Assembly: GCA_030643125.1 (NCBI GenBank)
Contig: DAOWML010000044.1
Location: forward strand, 1 to 10,792
DNA from: Bacteroidales bacterium
Lineage (GTDB): Bacteria; Bacteroidota; Bacteroidia; Bacteroidales; UBA12077
DNA: 10,792 nucleotides
Reading direction: 5' to 3'
Each line of letters starts with the position of its first letter. Position 1 is the first letter of the stretch. Position numbers and translations under genes: made by a program. Below the pieces are notes generated by a model. It did no database searches. It was given only the letters and a program-made list of their open reading frames with translations, and was not told where the DNA came from. This document shows positions 1 through 6,277 of this stretch, one piece after another.

Positions 1-1461
1 GATACCGGGAAAGTAAATCTTACAGTTGTACGCTATAATAAGAGATCGAATCAAATATCTATTCAAATAGGTGACAAATGGTATTTATATGAATTTTATA
101 AAGACGAAGCGTTTTTTTATAGTCACATTTTTTACTTTTTGATTTTTATTATAATAACATTTCTTTCTTTCTTAATTTTTAAACTCAGATTGAAAATAAT
201 TAAAATTAAAAAATCTCTGTTCAGTTCTATAGAAAAAGATTCTAGTTATAAAATTGAAGATAATATCGAGAAAAAAAAATCCGGTCTTAAAACAAAAATT
301 AACGAAATAAGCAGTGAATTAAAAAGTGAATCGTTTAATAAGATTATAGAAGAAGTTGATGAAACTATAGAAGAGGTTAAAACAATTTCGATGGAAATTA
401 GTAATAAACCCTTACCAGATACTGATCTTAAAAATCGTCTTTCAGATTTGATTACTAATAAAAAAGATTTATTAGATATTAGTTTTTCCTTGTTTCCTGA
501 GAATGGTTTGGATGAAATTGAGCCTGAAATAAAAGATGTAATTATAGAATTTTCTGATAATTGTTTCGATTTAATTGCAGAGTATGCCAAAAATCTCAAT
601 GTTAATCTACAAGTAATACAACATAATGATTATGTAAATCTTTTAATAGAAGTGGAGAATGCTTTTATTGATTCTTCAGAATTTGAGAGAAACGGAAAAT
701 TAAACTCAACACTAAAAAGAGTAAATAAAAAATTTGAAGTAGATAATTTTAGTGGATTTGGTACAATTATTAACTCAACCATTCCTCTGAATTTATTAGA
801 CTCAAAAGATGTTAGTGATACAGAAAAAATAAGAATTGTTATTGCAGAAGATCACGATGTATCACTTTTTGGATTAATGTCATTATTTAAAACAAAGGAT
901 GATATTGAAATAGTAGGAACTGCCAAAAACGGGATGGAAGCTTTAAAGATTCTGGAAACCAAAAATGCAGATATAGTTATTACCGATATCTCAATGCCGG
1001 GTATGGATGGTATTGAACTATCGGAAAGACTTAAAAACGAATATCCAAATATTAAGGTAATCGTTTTTACTATGTATATGGAAAACTGGTTTGTTGAACA
1101 GTTAATAAATAATGGTGCCAAAGGATTTGTATCAAAAAATTCAAAAATTATTGAATTAGTTGAAGCTGTTCGAAATGTTTATGAAGGTAATAATTATTAT
1201 TGTCCCCAGTTTAAATCTAAGTTTGGATTTAAAGGAAATAGTAATGGCATTGCTAAAAAACTTGACTCTTTAACCAAAAACGAATTACAAATTGTAAAAC
1301 AATTTGCCGAGAACCTGACCAAAGAGCAAATTGCCTTTAAAATGGGCCTGAATAATAATACCATTGATACTTTTGTTGCTAATATACTCTTAAAATTAAA
1401 TGCTGGCGACGAAGATGAAATTATTCGAATAGCCAAAAAACAAAAATTCATCTCAGAATAA
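1..1461 (+). CDS. Membrane-tethered signalling protein, 5'-truncated: degenerate histidine kinase + receiver + LuxR-type HTH
   Basis: The reading frame is open from base 1, so the true start lies upstream; 486 residues are visible. Numbered from base 1: an extracytoplasmic tail (1-41), one transmembrane helix (about 42-64), a charged helical linker, and a segment that follows the HisKA_3/HATPase pattern (about 115-263: EEVDETIEEVKTIS, later GFGTIINSTIPL). In that segment I cannot find the H-box His, the N-box Asn pair or the DxG and GxGL motifs, so it is probably kinase-dead. A canonical receiver follows (277-391): acidic pair E283/D284, phospho-acceptor D329 in ITDISMPGMDG, T357 and K379. 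A NarL/LuxR HTH closes the protein (422-471, LTKNELQIVKQFA...NTIDTFVANILLKL). Inference: it regulates transcription while anchored in the membrane, or it is activated by another kinase. The sensor domain is outside the window, so the signal is unknown. Confidence 0.85.
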   Translation, partial: DTGKVNLTVVRYNKRSNQISIQIGDKWYLYEFYKDEAFFYSHIFYFLIFIIITFLSFLIFKLRLKIIKIKKSLFSSIEKDSSYKIEDNIEKKKSGLKTKINEISSELKSESFNKIIEEVDETIEEVKTISMEISNKPLPDTDLKNRLSDLITNKKDLLDISFSLFPENGLDEIEPEIKDVIIEFSDNCFDLIAEYAKNLNVNLQVIQHNDYVNLLIEVENAFIDSSEFERNGKLNSTLKRVNKKFEVDNFSGFGTIINSTIPLNLLDSKDVSDTEKIRIVIAEDHDVSLFGLMSLFKTKDDIEIVGTAKNGMEALKILETKNADIVITDISMPGMDGIELSERLKNEYPNIKVIVFTMYMENWFVEQLINNGAKGFVSKNSKIIELVEAVRNVYEGNNYYCPQFKSKFGFKGNSNGIAKKLDSLTKNELQIVKQFAENLTKEQIAFKMGLNNNTIDTFVANILLKLNAGDEDEIIRIAKKQKFISE

Positions 1462-1496
1462 TTTGACGAAAGCAATTAAACTTTTATTGGTTTGAC

Positions 1497-1504
1497 TAAA
1501 TTTG
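1497..1504 (+). promoter_or_regulatory. Candidate Bacteroidota -7 element before the TPR gene
   Basis: TAAATTTG is an exact match to the Bacteroidota -7 consensus TAnnTTTG. No TTTG lies at the usual distance upstream: the nearest, at 1462-1465, is 31 bases away, so the match is incomplete. If it is used, transcription would start around 1510, downstream of the GTG at 1506. That favours the ATG at 1527 or 1542 as the start of the TPR protein. Confidence 0.35.
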
Positions 1505-1541
1505 TGTGAAAAATTTGCATAAATTTATGGTTGATATTAAA

Positions 1542-1838
1542 ATGAAGATAGACAAGTATATTCAAAATCAGAAATATGCAAAGGCTATTGAAGTGCTAAC
1601 TGGTTTAATTGATAAGGATTTAAACAAAGTTGATTGCTTGATATTAAGAGGTGACATTTATAATATAAAACAAGAGTATTCAAAATCACTAAATGACTAT
1701 AATAAAGTTTTAAAAATTGATCCAAAGAATAAAATTATACTATCAAAAGTTGAAATGATAAAAGATATTCTTAAATTTCAGGCTTTGGATATTTTTGCAT
1801 CAACAAATTTAAATATAGATCCTTGGTTAGACGATTAA
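1542..1838 (+). CDS. Small tetratricopeptide-repeat protein
   Basis: This is a 98-residue protein made of about two TPR units: KAIEVLTGLIDKDLNKVDCLILRGDIY, then QEYSKSLNDYNKVLKIDPKN, with the usual A/G/Y/P spacing. A short helical tail ends in FASTNLNIDPWLDD. There is no signal peptide or membrane segment, so it should be a cytoplasmic protein-protein interaction adaptor. The frame can also start at GTG 1506 (110 aa) or ATG 1527. I chose ATG 1542 because short Bacteroidales TPR proteins, as I recall the family, begin almost directly with the first repeat (M-x-x-I-x-x-x-I), and because a -7-like element at 1497-1504 would place the transcript start after the GTG. It is the first gene of a block with the next two (gaps of 4 and 8 bases). 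Its partner is unknown. Confidence 0.75.
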   Translation: MKIDKYIQNQKYAKAIEVLTGLIDKDLNKVDCLILRGDIYNIKQEYSKSLNDYNKVLKIDPKNKIILSKVEMIKDILKFQALDIFASTNLNIDPWLDD

Positions 1839-1842
1839 TATT

Positions 1843-2340
1843 ATGCAATTAAATTACAATTCAACACATTCAGATCAAAATTATTTAGGACGAGTATTCC
1901 TTTTTATTAAACGAAATTATTGGCTTTTCTTACTTGATCTAATAATAATTTTATTTTTAATTCTCCCACCATACACTTGGGAGGAAACTAAATTGTTATT
2001 AATAACGATTGGTGTGCTTTTAATTCGGGACATATTAATTTTAAAAATTAGTTGTAAGCATTTAGGAAAATTTGTAGCAAAAGGGAATGAAGTTTTAATT
2101 GGAATCTTAAAAATAAATAAACTTCAAGACGATATTATTGAGTGGCTGCCTGACATGGAGCTGGAAATAAAATACATTTTAGGTATTCCGGTTTTGCATA
2201 TCATGGATGGCAGTGATGTAATATTTAAACAATATCCAATTGGAATATGGACCGTTGATAAAATGCAAGAGTTTATCGATTCATTTTATGACTACAAAAA
2301 AGAACAAGCTATGTGGAAAACTTATAAAGGTCAAGATTAG
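1843..2340 (+). CDS. Hypothetical two-helix inner-membrane protein
   Basis: I do not recognise this 165-residue protein. It has a polar N-terminus (1-25), a hydrophobic helix (about 26-42, YWLFLLDLIIILFLILPP) and a second one (about 50-68, KLLLITIGVLLIRDILILK) joined by a short loop. This helical hairpin is followed by a soluble domain of about 95 residues with alternating hydrophobic strands (81-135) and a C-terminal amphipathic helix (138-157, VDKMQEFIDSFYDYKKEQ). The layout resembles small membrane-anchored PH-like or DUF proteins, but I see no motif that settles a family. Both termini are probably cytoplasmic. It starts 4 bases after the TPR gene and ends 8 bases before the glycosylase gene, so the three are almost certainly co-transcribed. 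ORF integrity and this tight context make it a real gene; its function is unknown. Confidence 0.7.
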   Translation: MQLNYNSTHSDQNYLGRVFLFIKRNYWLFLLDLIIILFLILPPYTWEETKLLLITIGVLLIRDILILKISCKHLGKFVAKGNEVLIGILKINKLQDDIIEWLPDMELEIKYILGIPVLHIMDGSDVIFKQYPIGIWTVDKMQEFIDSFYDYKKEQAMWKTYKGQD

Positions 2341-2348
2341 AAAATTCC

Positions 2349-3083
2349 ATGAGCAACATTTCGGTATTTTTAGATTCCTTAGATAATATTGATAATAGTT
2401 GGAATGATTTTTTGAGCTCAGAGCTTGTTACTTTATTAAAAAATATTGAAAAAAATATTTTAGAATCTAAACAAAAGTTTACTCCTGAAACAGACAAAGT
2501 TTTAAAATTTCTTAAAGTTCCCCTGGCTGATGTTAAAGTTATTATTCTGGGACAAGATCCTTACCCACAGGATGGAGTGGCAACGGGCAGAGCTTTTGAA
2601 GTTGGTACATTAAAATCCTGGGATGATAAATTTAGTAATATCTCCCTGAAAAATATTATTCGTGCAATTTATTTTGCTTATAATAATGAATACCTTAAGT
2701 ACAGCGAAATAAAAGATGAAATAGGAAAAGCTTTTCTTTTAAAACCACCTTACGAACTTTTTGTTGAATGGGAAAAACAAGGTGTGCTTCTTTTAAATAC
2801 TTCATTTACTTGTGAGATAGGAAAATCGAATAGTCACGAGAAGTATTGGAATATATTTACAATGTCATTATTAAAATATATTTCAAAAGCCAATCCTGAT
2901 ATTATATGGTTTTTATGGGGTAATAATGCAAAGTCAATTGTTGCTGATATTAATATTGAGAAGAAAATAAAATCTATGCATCCGATGATGTGTTATAAAA
3001 AACAGGATCGTGATGATGATTTCCTTTTTGGAAAAGAAAATGCATTTAAAGAAACAATGAGTTTAATAAATTGGTTGGGTTAA
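2349..3083 (+). CDS. Uracil-DNA glycosylase, family-1 (Ung)-like, with variant active-site motifs
   Basis: Family-1 enzymes remove uracil from DNA by cleaving the N-glycosidic bond, the first step of base-excision repair. The 244-residue length fits (E. coli Ung is 229). Motif 1 reads GQDPYPQDGVATGRAF (68-83): the water-activating Asp (D70) and the thymine-excluding Tyr (Y72) are kept, but the usual PYHGPGQAHGLAF is changed throughout and His becomes P73. LLLNTSFTCEIGKSNSH (147-163) keeps the uracil-binding Asn (N150). HPMMCYKK (211-218) keeps the catalytic His (H211), but the HPSPLS Leu-intercalation loop is altered. WFLWGNNAKS and FGKENAF also match the family. It is therefore probably catalytic, with changed DNA-loop contacts. 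It is the last gene of the TPR/membrane-protein block. I give no symbol because many Bacteroidota also carry a canonical Ung, and this may be a second paralogue. Confidence 0.85.
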   Translation: MSNISVFLDSLDNIDNSWNDFLSSELVTLLKNIEKNILESKQKFTPETDKVLKFLKVPLADVKVIILGQDPYPQDGVATGRAFEVGTLKSWDDKFSNISLKNIIRAIYFAYNNEYLKYSEIKDEIGKAFLLKPPYELFVEWEKQGVLLLNTSFTCEIGKSNSHEKYWNIFTMSLLKYISKANPDIIWFLWGNNAKSIVADINIEKKIKSMHPMMCYKKQDRDDDFLFGKENAFKETMSLINWLG

Positions 3084-3140
3084 TTCAGTGAGACTATAAT
3101 TTTTAGAGTTCAGAACGAATAAAAATTAATAAGTTGAACT

Positions 3141-3168
3141 GATCCCGATAGCGAAGCAAATCGGGATC
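3141..3168. terminator. Perfect hairpin between convergent genes, possible bidirectional terminator
   Basis: GATCCCGAT (3141-3149) pairs perfectly with ATCGGGATC (3160-3168). In the 10-base loop, GC-GAA-GC can add two more pairs. It lies between the glycosylase stop (3083) and the aminotransferase stop (3226, opposite strand), where a shared terminator would be expected. Neither side has the strong T-run of a classic intrinsic terminator, so it could instead be an RNA-end protecting stem or a dispersed palindromic repeat. Confidence 0.45.
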
Positions 3169-3225
3169 TCCGGGTAATATTCTCCGTAACTTGCTACGAT
3201 ATGAAAATGATTTAACGATATATAC

Positions 3226-4080
3226 TTAAACAGCTTTGCTACGAGGCAGTTGATCTTTTGAAGAAACATATCGTATGATTGATTCTTCATACAGTTCTAT
3301 AATACGATTTAATATTTTGTGATTGGTGCTAAATTCTATTTCTTCAAAGAGTCTTACAGGCAAAGCTTTTAAAGAAGTCCCTGTTAAAAACATAGTGTCC
3401 ATACTTTTAAGTTCTGAATAGTGAACTTTCTTCTCAATTATCTCAATCTTATTTAGCCTGCAAATTTTTAAGATATTTTTTCTTGTTATTCCATTTAATA
3501 CATCTTTTTCCGGAGGCGTTATAACCATGTTATCTTTAATGAAAAAAATATTAGATCTGCTGCCCTCTGTAATAAATCCTTCATGATTAATTAATAATAC
3601 CTCAAAAAGATTTTCTTCAACTATTGTATTGTTTGCCTTTCTTCGGGCTTCAGTGTTTAATATTTTAGCGTTAGGATTTGATCTTATTGTACGACATAAC
3701 CCAATTTTTACACCGTATTTATATTCTTTAACTGAAGGAAAATAATGAGGTGTAAAATAAATCAAAAAATCTTGCTCGTTCGAACCATTTTTTTTATCAA
3801 ACCTGATAATGAGTTTTATTTTACCTTCGTTAGTGTTATTTTTTTGGATTAATTCACTAATCAATGTTTCTATGTCACAATAACTTTCGTTTATTGATAA
3901 ATTTGAAATATCAGCCGAATAAAAGAGTCTGTTTAAATGATCTTCAAGGAATAATGGAATACCTTGCTCAATTCGTATTACTTCATAAATTGATATACCT
4001 GTAGTAAACACCGATTCATCAAATTCTGTGCAGTGTTTTATCTTAAAATTGTGAATGAAAAATTCTTTGTTGCATTTCAT
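3226..4080 (-). CDS. Class IV (fold-type IV) PLP-dependent aminotransferase/lyase
   Basis: This 284-residue enzyme belongs to the branched-chain aminotransferase / D-amino-acid transaminase / 4-amino-4-deoxychorismate lyase superfamily, which forms cytoplasmic dimers. The sequence shows an N-terminal small domain (IYEVIRIEQGIPLFLEDHLNRL, 31-52). The likely Schiff-base lysine is K139 in NPNAKILNTEARRKAN. LINHEGFITEGSRSNIFFI (163-181) follows, with E172 placed to contact the cofactor ring nitrogen. The cofactor phosphate motif is VLNGITRKNIL (194-204), and FLTGTSLKALPV (231-242) lies near the C-terminus. ITEGSRSN is more typical of the ADCL/D-transaminase side than of classical BCAT (IlvE), but substrate cannot be decided by eye, so I give no symbol. 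It is transcribed away from the export operon and shares a 254-bp upstream region with tandem operator-like dyads. Confidence 0.85.
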   Translation of the reverse strand: MKCNKEFFIHNFKIKHCTEFDESVFTTGISIYEVIRIEQGIPLFLEDHLNRLFYSADISNLSINESYCDIETLISELIQKNNTNEGKIKLIIRFDKKNGSNEQDFLIYFTPHYFPSVKEYKYGVKIGLCRTIRSNPNAKILNTEARRKANNTIVEENLFEVLLINHEGFITEGSRSNIFFIKDNMVITPPEKDVLNGITRKNILKICRLNKIEIIEKKVHYSELKSMDTMFLTGTSLKALPVRLFEEIEFSTNHKILNRIIELYEESIIRYVSSKDQLPRSKAV

Positions 4081-4178
4081 ATGAAAAATAATATGCCTTA
4101 AAAGTAATAATTAGTGCATCAATTTCGTATTGTTTTAGAATATTGTTAATAACAACTCTCATATGAAATAATGCAGCA

Positions 4179-4194
4179 TGTACGAATTTGTACA
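4179..4194. promoter_or_regulatory. Operator-like dyad 1, TGTAC-N6-GTACA
   Basis: TGTACGAATTTGTACA has perfect 5-bp arms, and the central AATT extends the symmetry (14 of 16 positions symmetric). It lies in the divergent region between the aminotransferase (98 bases from its ATG) and the ABC operon. The arm spacing, about one helical turn between GTAC half-sites, suits a dimeric HTH regulator. I do not recognise the regulator. Confidence 0.55.
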
Positions 4195-4199
4195 GTAGA

Positions 4200-4215
4200 T
4201 GTACATATGCGTACA
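4200..4215. promoter_or_regulatory. Operator-like dyad 2, TGTAC-N6-GTACA
   Basis: TGTACATATGCGTACA has the same arms and the same 6-bp spacer length as the dyad at 4179-4194, but a different spacer sequence. The conserved arms with a drifting centre look like selection on protein contacts. The centres of the two dyads are 21 bp apart, two helical turns, so both face the same side of DNA. The ABC-transporter ATG is 119 bases downstream. No convincing -33/-7 pair could be assigned in this region on either strand. Confidence 0.55.
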
Positions 4216-4334
4216 AAGCGGGTATATAAAACAAAACATTTAAATGGTATAACTTGTGGGATATTAGCATTATATGTTCTTTGGTACAAAACTTGGTAAC
4301 TCGATGTCGTACTCAATAATCAATTTATTTATTT

Positions 4335-5015
4335 ATGATAGAATTAAAGGGATTGCATAAATCTTATATAACAGGTAATAATAAATTGCATGTTTTAAAA
4401 GGGCTTGATTTAATAATTGAACAGGGAGAGTTGATTTCAGTTATGGGATCGTCAGGTTCTGGAAAATCTACCTTATTAAATGTATTAGGTATTCTTGATT
4501 CGTATGACGAAGGATATTATAAGTTAAACAATACCCTAATGAATAATTTAACTGAAAAAAAAGCAGCTCATTATAGAAATAATATGATTGGATTTGTTTT
4601 TCAATCATTCAACTTAATCTCATTTAAAAATGCAATGGAAAATGTTGCTTTGCCATTATATTATCAAGGTGTAAGTAGAAAAAAAAGAAATCAGATTGCT
4701 TTAGAATATTTAGACAGGATGGGATTGAAAGAGTGGGCTGATCATATGCCAAATGAATTATCAGGTGGTCAAATGCAAAGAGTAGCAATAGCCCGATCAA
4801 TGATAAGCAAACCAAAAGTAATTTTGGCCGATGAACCTACCGGAGCACTCGATTCAACAACTTCTTTAGAAGTAATGGATTTGTTTCGTGAGATAAATTC
4901 ATCAGGAATAACTATAATAATAGTTACACATGAGAAAGATATTTCTGAAAAAACAGATCGAATTATCTACTTAAAGGACGGAATTATTGAATCAGAGTTC
5001 ATTTCAAAAAATTAG
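4335..5015 (+). CDS. ABC transporter ATP-binding protein, MacB/LolD type
   Basis: This is the 226-residue nucleotide-binding subunit that powers the adjoining FtsX-type permeases. All motifs are intact: Walker A GSSGSGKST (38-46), Q-loop Q90 in GFVFQSFNL, signature LSGGQMQRVAIAR (142-154), Walker B VILADEPTGALD (162-173) with catalytic E167, and the H-loop H199 in IVTHE. The RNNMIGFVFQSFNLI stretch and the LADEPTGALD form are typical of the MacB/LolD/FtsE group, which performs mechanotransmission rather than carrying substrate through the membrane. Unlike E. coli MacB, the ATPase is separate from the permease. The stop codon lies only 3 bases before the next start, so translation is probably coupled. 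As first gene of the operon it would be controlled from the 4081-4334 region with its tandem dyads. Confidence 0.95.
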   Translation: MIELKGLHKSYITGNNKLHVLKGLDLIIEQGELISVMGSSGSGKSTLLNVLGILDSYDEGYYKLNNTLMNNLTEKKAAHYRNNMIGFVFQSFNLISFKNAMENVALPLYYQGVSRKKRNQIALEYLDRMGLKEWADHMPNELSGGQMQRVAIARSMISKPKVILADEPTGALDSTTSLEVMDLFREINSSGITIIIVTHEKDISEKTDRIIYLKDGIIESEFISKN

Positions 5016-5018
5016 TCT

Positions 5019-6260
5019 ATGTTCGATATAGATAAATGGCAAGAGATATTTTCTACTATTCAAAAGAATAAGTTACGTACTTTTCTTACAGGCTTTAGCG
5101 TTGCCTGGGGAATATTTATGCTTATTGTTTTATTAGGTTCCGGAAAAGGTTTGGAGAATGGTATCCATTCTAACTTTGATGCTGATGCAGCCAATAGTAT
5201 TTGGATTTTTCCCGGACAAACAAGTATACCTTATAAAGGAATTCAACCGGGGAAGTATGTAAGATTCACCAATGAAGATTACGAAAGATTAAAACGTGAG
5301 ATTAACAATTTGGAACGTATCTCAAGCCGTTACGATATAAGAGGTAACGACCTGATTTCTTATAAAAATGAATATGGCAGTTTTGGCATAAACACTGTTC
5401 ATCCAGATATGGAATTTATAGAAAATTCTTTCCCTATAAAAGGTAGATTTATAAATAATATAGATATTGAAAAATCCAGGAAAGTTGCTGTTATTGGCGA
5501 TTTAGTTGAAGAAGCGTTATTTAAAAACGGGAAATCACCTATAGGAGAGTATATAAAAATTCAGGGAATACCCTTTAAAGTTGTTGGTGTTTATTCGGAA
5601 AATTCCAATAACGATGGAGAAAGAAGGCGTGTTTACATACCTATTTCTACTGCTCAAATGATTTTTGACGGGGGAAACAGGGTTAATAATATTGCTTTAT
5701 CAGTCAAAGATATGACCCTTGATGAAAGTAAACAATTCGAAGAAAAACTTAAAGCCTCATTTGCTGCAAATCATAATTTTGACAAAGAAGACGACAGGGC
5801 TATTTTTATACGAAATAATCAGGAGAATATTAAAGAATTTCAAAATGCTTTTCAGGGAATAAGACTCTTTATTTGGGTTATAGGAATAGGAACCATAATT
5901 GCCGGTATTGTTGGTGTTAGTAATATTATGATAATTGTTGTGAAAGAACGAACGAAAGAGATTGGTATAAGAAAAGCTATTGGAGCCACACCATGGTCTA
6001 TTGTGAGTTCTATTTTACAGGAATCTATTTTAATAACAAGTTTTGCAGGATATATTGGTCTTGTTTTGGGTGTTGCCTTGATGGAAATTATTGCTAAAAA
6101 TGTACCTGCGGATTCTATGATGTTTAAGAATCCGGAGATAGATATGAATGTTGCCATTAGCGCAACAATATTATTAATAATTTCAGGAACTTTTGCAGGT
6201 TATATACCCGCCAGAAGAGCTGCTAAAATTAAACCTGTGGTTGCATTAAGAGATGAATAA
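5019..6260 (+). CDS. ABC transporter permease, MacB/FtsX family (first of two paralogues)
   Basis: This 413-residue inner-membrane permease has the MacB topology: one helix near the N-terminus (about 20-41), a large periplasmic domain (about 45-280, the MacB_PCD region), and three C-terminal helices (about 283-308, 332-355, 377-397). The cytoplasmic KERTKEIGIRKAIGATPWSI (309-328) is the coupling segment that meets the ATPase. The C-terminal PARRAAKIKPVVALRDE is also typical of the family. It begins MFDIDKWQEIFSTIQKNKLRT, nearly the same as the next permease, and the two end in ALRDE. They are therefore tandem duplicates that probably form a heterodimer. The role is energised export or transfer of a periplasmic or envelope substrate. 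Substrate cannot be read from sequence. Confidence 0.93.
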   Translation: MFDIDKWQEIFSTIQKNKLRTFLTGFSVAWGIFMLIVLLGSGKGLENGIHSNFDADAANSIWIFPGQTSIPYKGIQPGKYVRFTNEDYERLKREINNLERISSRYDIRGNDLISYKNEYGSFGINTVHPDMEFIENSFPIKGRFINNIDIEKSRKVAVIGDLVEEALFKNGKSPIGEYIKIQGIPFKVVGVYSENSNNDGERRRVYIPISTAQMIFDGGNRVNNIALSVKDMTLDESKQFEEKLKASFAANHNFDKEDDRAIFIRNNQENIKEFQNAFQGIRLFIWVIGIGTIIAGIVGVSNIMIIVVKERTKEIGIRKAIGATPWSIVSSILQESILITSFAGYIGLVLGVALMEIIAKNVPADSMMFKNPEIDMNVAISATILLIISGTFAGYIPARRAAKIKPVVALRDE

Positions 6261-6277
6261 AGCTAATAAATCATATT

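Noticed and set aside
246..599. Minus-strand reading frame opposite the degenerate kinase region
   Set aside because: It is a shadow of the plus-strand gene, with Ser/Ile/Leu-rich composition and no independent support.
4043..4270. Minus-strand reading frame of 75 codons overlapping the start of the aminotransferase and the divergent region
   Set aside because: It overlaps the aminotransferase start in another frame, runs through the tandem dyads, and shows no recognisable protein pattern. The region is better explained as regulatory DNA.
4216..4334. Specific -33/-7 promoter for the ABC operon
   Set aside because: Only weak partial matches (for example TAACTTGT near 4250) without a properly spaced TTTG. 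Not enough to call.
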